The notes: generated from the sequence alone by a model not told the origin. DNA of 64,000 nt from Aspidapion aeneum (GCA_963576565.1 OY755048.1:10641984-10705983); one strand, 5' to 3'. Counted from the first letter of the stretch, positions 53,988-64,000 are shown. Made by a program: numbers and translations.

Positions 53988-55847
53988 TAGGGCAACTGCA
54001 CTTGCCAAAGAATTAATCAGAGTTTTGACTAATTTATCATTTTTTGTCGGCCATCTCAAAATCCAAGATGGCGGACGAAATTAAAATGTACCTTTCAAAG
54101 ATGCTCGTTTATTCTTATGTTGCGGATATGTTCTAATTATTTTTTGAAATTAGTAAGAAAGCTGCGTTCTTGCCAGGTACGATTCAGCAAAATTGGATCA
54201 GTGGTTCTATAAAAAAATATTTCTGTTCAACCATTGTTTTGCATATTATACGATTGCTTGCCAATCATGTCTGCATTTATTTACTTATAAATTCATTACA
54301 ACTGAACCGATGTTAGTGGAAATAAACAACATCCTGGTGAGAATTGATTGCTTTTTTAAGATCATGATCAAAGTTATCGTCATCTTAAATTTTAAGATGG
54401 CGGATAGAATTATTCTTGAGTCTTTAAAATGGCGTGTTTATTCTTATTTTCCGAAAATGTTTTAGATTTTTTTTAATCTATGAAAAAGCACTACTTTTTC
54501 CCCACTCAACGAGGTAAAAATTATTAAAGTCAGTGTGGTGGTTCTCAAAATATCTATTTTTGTTTCGACCATTGTCTTAGAGATTATACGATTGTATTGC
54601 CAATCCTGTCTGCATTAATTTTCTTATAAATTCTACCAATTTTAGTGAAACACAAAAAATCGTGGTAAGAATTGATTGCTCTTTAATCGAAATTTGCCGC
54701 CATCTTAGAATTTAAGATGTCGGACAGAAATTGCCAATGGAATCGCATAACTTGTAAAACAATTGTACAAAATCAGATTTTGTGAGAACCACTTCCCCGA
54801 TTTTATTAAATTGTACTTTATTATTAAGCGGGAGAAAAGTAGTACTTTCCAATAAATTAATAAAAAAAACTAAAACATTTTCGAAAAATAAGAATAAAAG
54901 TGCCTCTTTGAAGGATCAAGTATGGTTCTGTCCAACATCTTAACTTTTAGGATGGCGGCAAATTTCGATTATAACCTTGAAAGAACAATCAATTCTCACC
55001 ATCATTTTTCTTATTTCACTAAAATCGGTTTGGTAATAATGATTTATAAGGAAATGAATGCAGACAGGGTTGGCAATGCAATCGTATAATCTGTAACACA
55101 ATGACGAAAACAGAAATAGGTTTTTTGAGAACCAATACACCGATTTTGCTAATTTGTACCTTGTTGTGCGCGGGAAAAGTAGTGCTTTTCTATAAATTAA
55201 AAAAAAATCTAAAATATTTCCAGAAAATAAAAATAAACCCACCATTTTTAAGAATCAAGTTTGATTTTGTCCGCCATCTTAAATTTTAAGATAAATTTTG
55301 ATCATGATCTTTAAAAAAACAATCAATTCTCACCAGGATGTTTTTTATTTCATCAAAGTCAAAGGTTCAGTAGTAATAAATTTGTAAGGAAATAAATGCC
55401 AGTAACGCACCCAGGAATATGTCTTGGGGGGGGCCGAGGCCTCATAATGTCGTATTTCATGCTAGTTTTTGTGTTTATTTATGAAATATGTGGAAAATAT
55501 ATACAAAAATCATAGGCTTGGTTGGTTGGAACAAAAATATTTTTTTTAAAACCATCAAACCGATTTTGCTGATTCATACCTAGTGCGTGGCAAGAACGCA
55601 GCTTTTCTACTAATTTAAAAAAATAATTCAAACGTGTTTGCAACATAAGAATAAACCAGCATCTTTAAAGGGTACATTTTAATATTGTCCGCCATCTTGG
55701 ATTTTGAGATCGCTGACAAATAATTATAATTATTCAAAACTTTGATTAATTCTCTGCCAAGCGCAGTTTGTCCCATTAAAATCGATGGTATAGTTCAAAA
55801 GTTATAATGAAAAAAAATTGTGCGGTTTTTTTTTGGCCCACCCGGTA
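53988..55847. mobile_element. Fold-back element FB copy 2
   Basis: Relative of FB copy 1. The right terminus GGCCCACCCGGTA is intact at 55835-55847. The left terminus is truncated and begins at the part equivalent to CTGCGCTTGGCAGAGAATTA. Within each arm an about 380-bp block is itself duplicated (GCCAATC(A/C)TGTCTGCATT, TAAGAATTGATTGCT, AAGATGGCGG near 54250-54400 and again 54600-54720), so copy 2 is longer than copy 1. A small unit with a G run is inserted at 55396-55528. Confidence 0.8.
55396..55528. mobile_element. Small G-run element inserted in FB copy 2
   Basis: FB sequence GGAAATAAATG is interrupted by AACGCACCCAGGAATATGTC, GGGGGGGGCCGAGGCCTC and a segment matching 45910-45990, and then resumes at GGTTGGAACAAAAAT. 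The second copy at 45.9 kb confirms that it is a separate repeat. Confidence 0.55.
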
Positions 55848-56289
55848 TATCAATACATGATTGATTTATAAGAATTCTAATTTAATTCAGCAGATTTGTT
55901 TTTGTAAAAAAATCACTGAATAGAGTTTAAAATATACTATTATAAATCAGTACGTTTTGACGTAGCTAGATTAAAATTTAGCGCTCTTTTTACTCATCTG
56001 ACTTTATCTACGTGGTAAAAAGGAGGACGGAGATAGCAATTCACAAATAGTATCAAGTCGCTATCGAAGTCCGTTAGTTAACTCACTTTTGCTCTGAGGT
56101 ACATGAAGAAATATTTATTTATATTTTATATTTATGTTCCCAATAAGCTAGCTAACATTATTTATTATGCTAACATTTTTAAATATTTTTACAAAGATGC
56201 AAGTCAAGTGAATCGCTGGACCACATAGGAACAGCCGCCCCAAAATAAAAAATAAACCAAATTTAATTAATAAAATAGGCATAATGCAA
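55848..56289. other. No gene seen
   Basis: AT-rich spacer; nothing recognised. Confidence 0.3.
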
Positions 56290-56640
56290 GGTTGTTGCTT
56301 TGACGGATGTTACAAGTGCATGCAATTAAGATGAAAATATACATTGGATGTCACAGAGTGGTGAATATCAATTGGATCGATTCTTGAATATACTCGCGCC
56401 AATATACACGGAAATTTTGGCGTCAAAATTTTTTAAAATTTTGCTGTATTCTTCATCAGACTCATGGTATACTATGACATCCATTTAATTTAGGTACACC
56501 CAGGCCCTCCCCATCAGGACTGTACCAAAAACATGGAAAAACGTTGTGACATCCGAATTTGGATGTCACGGCGTCGAAGGATGTCACAAGATATCTAAAA
56601 TTTTTACGCCTGGATGTCACAACGATCAGCGGATATCTAT
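56290..56640. repeat. Cluster of TGTGACATCC motifs, right
   Basis: Seven copies in 320 bp: inverse at 56305 (GGATGTTACA), 56346, 56561, 56579 and 56612; forward at 56473 (one change) and 56545. The right end reads, inverted, CGTTGTGACATCCAGGCG next to (TA)n; the left cluster begins CGTTGTATCTTGTGACATCC next to (TA)n. The two clusters may be the ends of one element of about 8.6 kb, later invaded by other repeats; this is inference. Confidence 0.7.
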
Positions 56641-56730
56641 ATATATATATATATATATAAATCAATAAATATCAGATATATATCGTGATATATATCATGA
56701 TATATGTCATGATATATATCACTTAATATA
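56641..56730. repeat. (TA)n tract and ATATATCATGATATAT-type repeats
   Basis: TA repeats, then three GATATAT(A/G)TCATGATATAT-like palindromic words, then CGGCCAACCCTGC. CGGCCAACCCTG is also found inverted before the satellite array at 16410. Confidence 0.7.
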
Positions 56731-56739
56731 TCGGCCAAC

Positions 56740-56935
56740 CCTGCAAACAAAGCACCGATTTGTGGTATTGTCCGGCTATTAACATACGAAAAAAACCACA
56801 ATCGAAAACATCATTTACGGTTTTGTAGGGTCTCAAATCCTATGAGCTTCAGATTGGCGAAATTTTCAAAATTTATATTTTAGAAACTATACATATATTT
56901 TAGAAACTATATAAAAAACATCATTTACGGTTTTT
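56740..56935 (-). repeat. Satellite monomer(s), inverted, left of RTE-c
   Basis: AAAGCACCGATTTGTGGTAT, ACGAAAAAAACC, CATCATTTACGG, AAATTTTCAAAATTTATATT and TTAGAAACTATACAT match the inverse of the 16.4-18.0 kb monomer in order. CATCATTTACGGTTTT appears twice (56808 and 56918), so part of a second monomer is present before the LINE. Confidence 0.65.
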
Positions 56936-57091
56936 AGGAATTTCAAGGAGGAAGTAATCATCGAAAAAGAAATGATAAAGAATAACAAAAAGCTTAAATC
57001 CGGAAAGGCTAGCGGACCTGGGGGAATATATGCTGAAATGCTCAAATATGGATCAGAGACACTACTCGAAAATCTCACATATATTATTAAC
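56936..57091 (+). pseudogene. RTE-c LINE, 5' piece
   Basis: Reads EEVIIEKEMIKNNKKLKSGK, ASGPGGIYAEMLKYGSETLL and ENLTYIIN, the start of the RT domain. It stops at TTATTAAC (57084-57091), the target duplication of the 2.2-kb element, and resumes at 59343. Confidence 0.88.
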
Positions 57092-59342
57092 AGAGGGGTA
57101 AACCGCGCTCCAAAATTGTGTACACTAATACCTCATTTTACCTCTAATACCCGAATTTGTTAAACTAATACCTCTATTACCCTCGAATACCCATAATAAT
57201 ACCCACTAATACCTACTCGAGCCTACTAATACCCACTAATATCTCTGGAAAAAAATCCACTTTTCGCAGTTAAAAAGTTATTAGAGTGTTTTTGGTCAGC
57301 ACATGTAGACTTTCATCAAAATAATCAAAAATGTTCAAAACATAACAAAAATATGAATTTGGAACACGATTCCAGTTTTGGTTGGTTGAAATGTCAATGT
57401 AAAATAACCATACCCACTCACATAAAGTTAGCGCTAAAGATCCGTAATTAATCACGTCCTTTGTGGTAATTAAACAAAACCACGGGACAGGTCGCTATTG
57501 CGCCGACTCAAAATAACCACAACCACGATTTTGGAGACAAATGTGCTGACCAAAACCACTCTATTCCTTGCCTTGAATGAGAAAGGGTTATAAACGTACC
57601 AATATTTTAAACAATTAAAACTTCTAAATTGCCAATGGAATCATAACTTCCACATCATGTGATTTTTCCAAAAAAAGGGGGTGGCCCCTTCTTTCAACAA
57701 CTTAATTATTTATTTTCAAAAACATCTTATATTAAAGAAATGAGGTTTGCACCTCCGAAAACCATGAAAATGGCACATCACTTGCCTTTTACGGTATTTA
57801 GTGTATAATCCCTTATATGTACCTCTCACCCCAACCCACTGGATTTGAGAATAACGACAAATAGCCCATAGAAATGAGATCCCCGATCTCTCAAACCTCG
57901 AAAACGACATATTACACGATATTTTGCATCTTACACCCCCCCCCTTCTTACCATCACCACCAAGCTCTGGATTTAAGAATAATAACAAATATACTCCGAT
58001 TCAAAATAATTGAGACAGTTTTTATTGACTATTTGACAAATGTGACATTACAAATAACATTTAAATGTCAGACTTATCAAACTCTCAGTAAATGTTGTCT
58101 CAATTTTTTTGAATTGGAGTATAGTTCATGGAAATGAGATCCCGAACCCGCAAACCTCGAAAACGACATATTACACGATATTTTCCATCTCACCACATCC
58201 CCACCCCTTCTTACCCCCATCCCCAAAGCTAAGTACGTCATGCAGCTTTTGAACAACCTGATTAAAAATTTACATGTGAAAACAGACCGCGAAAACCATC
58301 CTCATTGCATTTTACACCGAAAAAATTCATTTTTTTAGCAGTTCAACCAACCTCTTACCCCCTACCCCTAGGCTGATTTGGCTTAAATACAATCCGAACC
58401 ATTCTCCTATGGAGCTCTACCTGTGTGCCAAATTTCAAGTCGATAGCTCAATTCATTCAAAAGTTATCGCGTAAACTAACAGACCGACACACCGACAGAC
58501 TTATAGACCGACAGACACAAAAAAATTTTAAGACGATTTAGCCAATAAAAATTTTTCAAAATTTTTTGCCGATACTATACTTCCACATCATTTAGGACTT
58601 TACAAGTAAATAAAAATGAACGGCAGTCAAAAACCAAAAATTTATTTCGACCCCTTGAAAAATTTAAAATTGAATTTGAAAAATCATATTACTACCTGTA
58701 TTACACTATTATTGGCAACATTGTAAAAAAATAGCAATCGTGCTGCACTCGGTGCTGCATGAAAATATTGGATAACCTAACTTGCTCGCTTTATTGCTTT
58801 AGCCGATTGCCAACTTAAATTAAAGTATTATGAAAAATGAATCATATAGACAATTATCAGTCTCACAGACATTTCTACTGAACATAACTTACCTTATTTT
58901 TTTTTCACTGCCACCACAAAAAAACATAAAGTTTACCACTGGATACGCACCTCGATACACACGGTTTTTTCACAACAGGTGTAGGCAATGTTGCCAAATC
59001 GTTAATATGTATCTACTAATAAGGAGGTTCCCATAAAAAATGCTCATAATCTACTGTAGCATATTGATACGCGTCGAAAGGTACCAGATGCCAGGTTAAA
59101 TTGGACTTGTTCTGTGGTAAATAGGGAAATAAGTTTGAAAAATCCTATGTTCTTTTATAATTCTAATACAGCTATTACCCAGACTAATTCCTCTAATACC
59201 CCGGCTATTACATCTAATACCCTTCTAATACCCACTAATGCCTACTAATACCCACTAATACCCACTATTTCCTCAAACAATTCCCCTAATACCCAAGATT
59301 TGTACACCAAAATACCCACGCGGTTTACCCCTCGTTATTAAC
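57084..59342. mobile_element. hAT-like element, 2.24 kb, perfect 8-bp TSD
   Basis: TTATTAAC stands at 57084-57091 and 59335-59342 around 57092-59334. Ends are AGAGGGGTAAACCGCG and, inverted, CGAGGGGTAAACCGCG. Removing it restores the LINE reading. Just inside both ends lie arrays of CTAATACCCA-like words (57110-57240 and 59160-59310), in the same orientation rather than inverted. The middle has three units of about 150-250 bp with CGAAAACGACATATTACACG and CCCCACCCCTTCTTACC, plus a 130-bp MITE. There is no transposase frame, so it is non-autonomous. Eight-bp TSD suggests hAT; the long G-rich ends are unusual. Confidence 0.85.
57990..58123. mobile_element. 130-bp Tc1/mariner-like MITE, nested
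   Basis: TACTCCGATTCAAAATAATT and GAGACA at the left are inverted at the right (TACTCCAATTCAAAAAAATT, GAGACA); the arms are about 37 bp. TA flanks both ends (57990-57991 and 58122-58123), the usual duplication of Tc1/mariner. It lies inside the hAT-like element, which lies inside RTE-c, which lies in satellite monomers. Confidence 0.85.
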
Positions 59343-60710
59343 CAATGCATAAACGGACATCCAGTACCTAATGATTGGAAAATTGCATTCATATCCTCAA
59401 TACATAAAAAAGGAAACAAGCTGGATTGCAACAATTACAGAGGAATTTCAGTAACCAGTACTCTAAGTAGATTGTACGGTAGGATTCTTAGAGATCTAAT
59501 AGAGAATGATTTTCATGAACAAGAAGAAGAAGAGCAAAGTGGGTTTCGCGCAGGTAGATCTTGTAGTGATAATGTTTTTGTCTAAAACAAGTAATTGAGA
59601 AAAGGAGCGCCAGAAATATAGAGACTCATGTTACCTTTGTGAACCTACAAAAAGCATATGATACCGTTCCAGTAGAAAAATTATGGACAGTGTTAGAGCA
59701 AACTAATATCAATCATGCATACATAAAAGCGATAAAAGAACTATACAAAGGGTGAAAAGCTAAAATTAAAATTGGAAATCGACTTTCAAAAGAATTCCTG
59801 GTAACAAAAGGCTTAAGACAGGGATGTTGTATCTCTGCATCTTTTTAAAATATATATCGCAGTAGCTCTAAAAACTCGAAACGTAAAGTTCACGGCATGG
59901 GAATACAACTTAACGACCGATTTACCATATACACACTACAGTTTGCTGACGACCAAGTAATTGTGGCTAATGATAAAGAAGACATGGAGTATATGATGAG
60001 AAAGTTAACAGAAGAATAACAAAAGTGGGGATTAACAGTGAACGTGGACAAGACACAGTACTTATGTATTGGAAACGAATCCAGTGAGTTACTGAAAATG
60101 GACAAACAATATCTCCATGCAATGAGTATGTATACTTGGGTATCACATTTGATAAGACAGGTACAGACTGTAAAGAATTGGAAAAAAGAATAGTAAAAGC
60201 AAAAAAAGTTATTGGATGTCTTAACAGTATTTTATGGAGCAGAGAGATAAAAAAGAATGTAAAATTTAACATATATGAAACAATGGTCAAAAGCACGCTG
60301 TTGTATGGAATAGAGACTTGTCGCGTAACAGAAAAATACAAAACAAAAATGGAAAGTGTCGAAATGGATGCAATAAGAAGATCAATGAGAATATCTAGAA
60401 TAGATCACATAAGAAATGAGATCATAAAAGAAAGAATGGGAATCGAGGGAAGCATAACGGATGACATCACTAGAAGGCAACTGATATGGTACGGCCATGT
60501 ACAACGGACGAACGACGAAAGATTACCAAAGCAGGTCCTAGAATGGCAACCAATAGGGCGCAGAAAAAGAGGGCGACCTAAACTAGAATGGCAACAGTCA
60601 ATCCAAAGATCAATGAGTCAAAAAAATCTGACAGAGGATGATTGTCAGGATCGAAGCAGGTGGAGAATAGGCGTCGGACAACGTAGAAAAACGTTCTAAA
60701 TGTCAATCCC
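59343..60710 (+). pseudogene. RTE-c LINE, RT and C-terminus
   Basis: Continues from 57091: NGHPVPNDWKIAFISSIHKK, NKLDCNNYRGISVTSTLSRL, SGFRAGRSCSDNVF, then VTFVNLQKAYDTVPVEKLW (motif A with Asn in place of the first catalytic Asp), KGLRQGCCIS (motif B), LQFADDQVIVA (motif C) and VDKTQYLCIGNE. The C-terminal 187 codons (60136-60699) are open: GITFDKTGTDCKELEKRI, VKFNIYETMVKSTLLYGIET, RRQLIWYGHVQRTNDERLPK, GRRKRGRPKLEW and RWRIGVGQRRK. There are at least four earlier breaks. Related to RTE-b at the protein level but a separate subfamily. Confidence 0.9.
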
Positions 60711-60724
60711 GGGCTTCGTATAAC

Positions 60725-60845
60725 GAAACTTTTGAAATTCATCTTTTAGAATCTATAGATTATACAAGAAAAAGCACCGAATTGTGGTATTGTCGGGCCA
60801 TCGAGCCACGAAAAATCACACAGTGACTTGAGATTCCAAAAAAAG
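60725..60845 (-). repeat. Satellite monomer, right of RTE-c
   Basis: AACTTTTGAAATTCATCTTT, TAGAATCTATAGATTATACA, AGAAAAAGCACCGAATTGTG, GTATTGTCGGGCC and ACGAAAAATCACA parallel 56745-56900. The LINE thus went into a small run of monomers. Confidence 0.6.
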
Positions 60846-60860
60846 TTTATACGGGGGTTC

Positions 60861-60975
60861 CTTTTGCACTTAAAAATGTTGACTTTAATAAAAATATTTT
60901 TTTTGATTTCCCTATGAGTACCGATTACATCGAGATAAAAAATTTGAAAAAATGTTGCGATTCCTTAAATCTACA
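60861..60975. repeat. Direct repeat, left copy
   Basis: TTTTGCACTTAAAAATGTTG, ACTTTAATAAAAATATTTTT, ACCGATTACATCGAGATAAA and AAATTTGA recur at 63020-63130 in the same orientation at about 80 % identity. The pair brackets the pseudogene at 61.5-62.0 kb. Confidence 0.65.
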
Positions 60976-61489
60976 GGATGTTTTATCTTTTTAATTCGCC
61001 AAAACAAATCTATAATTTATGATTTTTCCTAAAAAAATACGAACTTTACAAAAAAAAATTAACTACTGTTTAGAAATAAGAACAAGACGCTTTAAGAAAA
61101 AAATATGAAAAATGACAAATAATCGCACCAGTGCCCTTAGTACAAGACAATAAATTTAAAAAATCCTCATTTTGAAAAAGTGACCTCTTCGATTCTTTAT
61201 GTTTTTTTAAAAAAAGATGCTCCAATATCACTGGTCTGCAAAAAGAAAAAAATTCTTGAGCCCTGGCATTATTTTCTCTGATTCTTATGTAAAGTGACGC
61301 CCTGAATCCAAATAAAGCTTGCGTTTTCTTCTACCACCCACCATTTTTGGGGTAGCAGCCCTTTTATCTATTTTAATCAGTCTTCGATAATAATAATAAT
61401 CTTATCGACATAAATTTAAATTTTTAGCAGAAGAGAATTATTTTAGCTGTAAACAATAACAAATAAAAAGATCTGTACCTTCACTTAGT
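60976..61489. other. No gene seen
   Basis: AT-rich; nothing recognised. Confidence 0.3.
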
Positions 61490-62045
61490 GCTTGCATTCC
61501 TTTTATACCCTGAGGTACAACCCTCTTGTTTCAAAACCAGCAGTACTCCGCCAACATGGTTTCATTCCATTCACTGAAAATCTCTTTTCCAACTTAGCGA
61601 TGTCTTGATGAAACCATTCCCCGTATTCATACGAGAATGCTCCTAATTTTTGAGGAAAGAAGTCCAGATGCGAGTAAAGGAAGTGCACTTTAAGAGACAT
61701 GTACGCTAAGGGCAATTCCTCGACCTAAGCGACATAATCATCACTTTTGTGATTACCCAAAAAGTTCTTACACACGTTTTGACTGCAAACCAAACTCGTT
61801 TTTCTTTTTGATTCAGGTGTTCAATAAACGTCGAATCTTGAAAGAGTAGTCTAATCTGGGGCCCCACAAAAACACCTTCCTTGATTTTAGCCTCACTAAG
61901 ACGAGGAAATTTATTTGTCAAAAATATGAATGTCTTGTTCAGTGCTTTTACAAACTGTTTGATCAATCCGAGTTTGATGTGCAGACGGCAAGTAAATATT
62001 ATCTTCAGGACTAAAGGAGCGTTACAACGTTTATTACCTACTTGG
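61490..62045 (-). pseudogene. Pseudogene of an arthropod multicopy protein, function unknown
   Basis: The minus strand reads, with frame changes, RLHIKLGLIKQFVKALNKTF, NKFPRLSEAKIKEGVFVGPQ, IRLLFQDSTFIEHLNQKEKR, then NHKSDDYVA-like sequence, MSLKVHFLYSHLDFFPQKLG, AFSYEYGEWFHQDIAKLEKR and MKPCWR. I recall from general familiarity a repeated arthropod/cnidarian family of uncharacterised proteins with HSHLDFFP..LG...EQGERFHQDI; here Gly-Glu-Arg is GEW. At least two frameshifts (near 61700 and 62010) and a TAA after YCWF-like codons make it non-functional. There is no evidence for function; a transposon-carried gene is one possibility. Confidence 0.6.
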
Positions 62046-63019
62046 GATGTTGAGCTGCTGGAAGCTGAAATTTTAAAAAAATTATAAAAAAATTGAATAT
62101 AAAACGGAAAAATCGACAATATCTCAGAAATAGTGATGTTAAGGCCAAAATAATCCTTTCCATCCCACCAAACTATCGAAAAGCAGTAAAAATAGGTAGG
62201 GGATCTTCCCCAAAAATGGGGGGTGATGGGGAAAAACGGAGATCATATTTAAATTCAGGTCATTTTACATAGGAGTCGGCAATAATGGTGTCAGGGCCGA
62301 TTTTCATGCAGACCAGTGTATCTTGTCTATTGCCATTAAAAATTTTAGAGTGAGCCGAGAAGTATAAACGCCAAAAAAATATATCTTTTTTAAGTGTGCG
62401 GAGGTCTTGACCGTACTTATATGTATATGGGCAAGTGAGCAATCCTATTGAAGCACCCAGGGTGTGAATCAATATACATTTTATTAAAAAAAGTTGTTTT
62501 GGTTTAAGGAAAACATCTTTTTTTTGCATATGACATCAGCGGCGTCAAATTGAAGGGCCAGGACGGGCCTTGCCCTTCCAATGTTTAAAACCTTATCGGC
62601 CACCAACATTGTCGCACATTTTTCTAGTTAGACTACCTAGTCCTGCACTATACGGCGCTATACATTGTGTCCCAAATTCGATTTCTTTGGGAAGTCTCGA
62701 CCCTCACTTCCGAGTGTCCAGTATAAAATATGAAAGCGGTTTTATTTAACTCTGCGTGGTGCGAGGGGGCTATAACTTTGATGTTTATAAAAATTAAATT
62801 TTTGGTCAAATCGCTTTTGTATAGTTTTTTTTTTGAGTATAACTATTTAGTTAAATTTCATCTAAATTTTTAATTTTTAGGGTATATAGTGAAATAGCCA
62901 GTGAAAAGTTTCTTTTAAAGAAACGTATCACTCAGTATTTTATTTGTTTAGGTATTATTACTTTTGTGTTGTTAGATATTTTTTATTAAAAACAAAAACC
63001 TTTAAAATAAGCAATATCA
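62046..63019. other. No gene seen
   Basis: 62195-62240 is rich in GGGG/CCCC words. An open frame at 62260-62529 (minus) has no recognisable domain. AT-rich elsewhere. Confidence 0.3.
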
Positions 63020-63130
63020 TTTTTGCACTTAAAAATGTTGATTTTAATAAAAATTTATTTTTTGGTTCGGCTATAGATACCGATTACAACGAGATAAAAA
63101 ATTTGATACAATGGGGTCAATTCTTTACAT
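63020..63130. repeat. Direct repeat, right copy
   Basis: Partner of 60861-60975 (TTTTTGCACTTAAAAATGTT, ACCGATTACAACGAGATAAA). Spacing is about 2.16 kb. Confidence 0.65.
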
Positions 63131-64000
63131 TTCAAAAAATCTGGCGGAATTTGACAAAATGTGACATAATCTGGCGCTTAAGATTTCTCGTTTAAAAGGC
63201 AATTTTTAAACTTAAAAACTTACCTAAAAGGCCATTTCCCACTTTTTGATAGATGTAGCGTCACGATATAATATTTGTTTTTAATTAAAACCCCGTAATT
63301 TGTTGAAAATTTTTAATTTAAAAATTGTAAATAAATTCACTATTAACCACACAAACTGAAATGTCAAATTTCGTCACATTTCGTCACATTTCTTTCAAAT
63401 TTATGAGTCCTATTCGTTTTCTTTATGAGGTCAGCTAAGTTTACTTTCTTTCTTTGTTTTTCACGGTAAAATTAACAAAGAGGGACTAACTGCATGTCGT
63501 GGAAGGGTCGCTACAAAATTAGCTCTACGCTGTTGCCACCGTTATATTTGAACGGAATTTTAAGGGAATGTCAAATTATTTCTTTAAAATCTGCCAGAAA
63601 AATCTGACTAAGTGAAGATCCTGTCAAATTATTGAAGTGGTGATTATTTTTTTACTTTTTAAAAAAGCTAGGCACGTATATAGTTTTTTATTCTGGGGGG
63701 TCCTCCCATATAGAAACTGCTGTTCTTCAGTGACGGCCCATGCGGCTGAGTCCTTCGTAAACCAGAGAGAAAATAATAAATTGTCTCTGTCGTAAACGAA
63801 CACGAAAGCTGCGCCCATAAGGTTTTGGATAGTGTAATTAAAAATACTAGGGTCACTGCATCCTGGAAGTCTAGCGTTTCCCAGGGGTAGCGACACGAGT
63901 GTCAAAACCGTACTCAAAATTCCATAGACGTTCGTGAAAAATACTCATTTTTATACAGTCTGAGAAAAGACAAATGTTTTAATAGAACTTAAAAAGAACT
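63131..64000. other. No confirmed gene; two overlapping open frames at the end
   Basis: TCGTCACATT is repeated twice at 63374-63392. On the minus strand two frames overlap at 63624-63917 (97 and 62 codons). Neither has a domain I can name, and the segment could be decayed coding DNA of a mobile element. Confidence 0.3.

Noticed and set aside
57110..57240. Interstitial telomere repeat
   Set aside because: The unit is CTAATACCCA-like, not a run of CCTAA, and it recurs inside a transposon.
59890..60341. Minus-strand frames opposite RTE-c
   Set aside because: Shadow of the plus-strand LINE; the same peptide appears opposite the other RTE-c copy.
63624..63917. 97-codon and 62-codon minus-strand frames at the window end
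   Set aside because: Mildly protein-like composition, but I cannot name a family and the two frames overlap; left as unassigned.

Overview
This is AT-rich, intron-poor, repeat-dominated eukaryotic DNA, almost certainly from an insect with a large transposon-rich genome. A beetle is my best guess. The clues are a SETMAR-like mariner, RTE-type LINEs with microsatellite tails, a jockey-type LINE with a CCHC ORF1, and a Penelope-like element (PLE) with a GIY-YIG nuclease. I found no convincing single-copy host gene, no tRNA or rRNA and no CRISPR. Every recognisable coding stretch belongs to a mobile element or to a decayed multicopy gene, and nearly all are broken.

Layout. 1-5.4 kb: PLE tails joined head to head, three MITE-like elements (one a 655-bp hAT derivative with a perfect 8-bp target-site duplication, TSD), and a broken mariner. 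5.6-8.4 kb: an RTE LINE (subfamily a) split by a PLE. 9.6-18.2 kb: degenerate tandem arrays, including an array of about 170-bp satellite monomers and an almost perfect 54-bp-arm hairpin, with a hAT-like MITE and an RTE (b) fragment inside. 18.8-22.3 kb: a CpG-rich MITE and a second RTE-a copy. 23.0-26.6 kb: a LINE with an RNase H domain, split by a 3.2-kb fold-back element. 28-30.2 kb: tandem repeats and a pogo-like end. 31.1-32.5 kb: an inverted RTE (c) fragment.

32.9-42.7 kb is the best-resolved region. An old jockey copy was hit by a head-to-head pair of PLEs (12-bp TSD). That pair was then hit by a nearly full-length RTE-b (13-bp TSD) and by a jockey copy (14-bp TSD). The PLE tails carry a hammerhead-ribozyme-like motif.

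43-46 kb: a tandem array, an RNase H LINE fragment and a second mariner. 46.5-56.7 kb: two fold-back elements rich in a YY1/Pho-like motif, two clusters of a TGTGACATCC motif next to (TA)n tracts, several tandem arrays and a MITE with 125-bp inverted repeats. 56.7-60.8 kb: an RTE-c copy inside satellite monomers, split by a 2.2-kb hAT-like element (8-bp TSD) that itself contains a 130-bp Tc1-like MITE. 61.5-62.0 kb: a frameshifted pseudogene of an arthropod multicopy protein of unknown function.

The genes do not form a pathway. What the window records is the relative ages of insertions. The candidates most worth testing as undescribed are the TGTGACATCC-motif element, the 3.2-kb fold-back family, the hAT-like element with direct TAATACCC arrays, and the variant PLE hammerhead.
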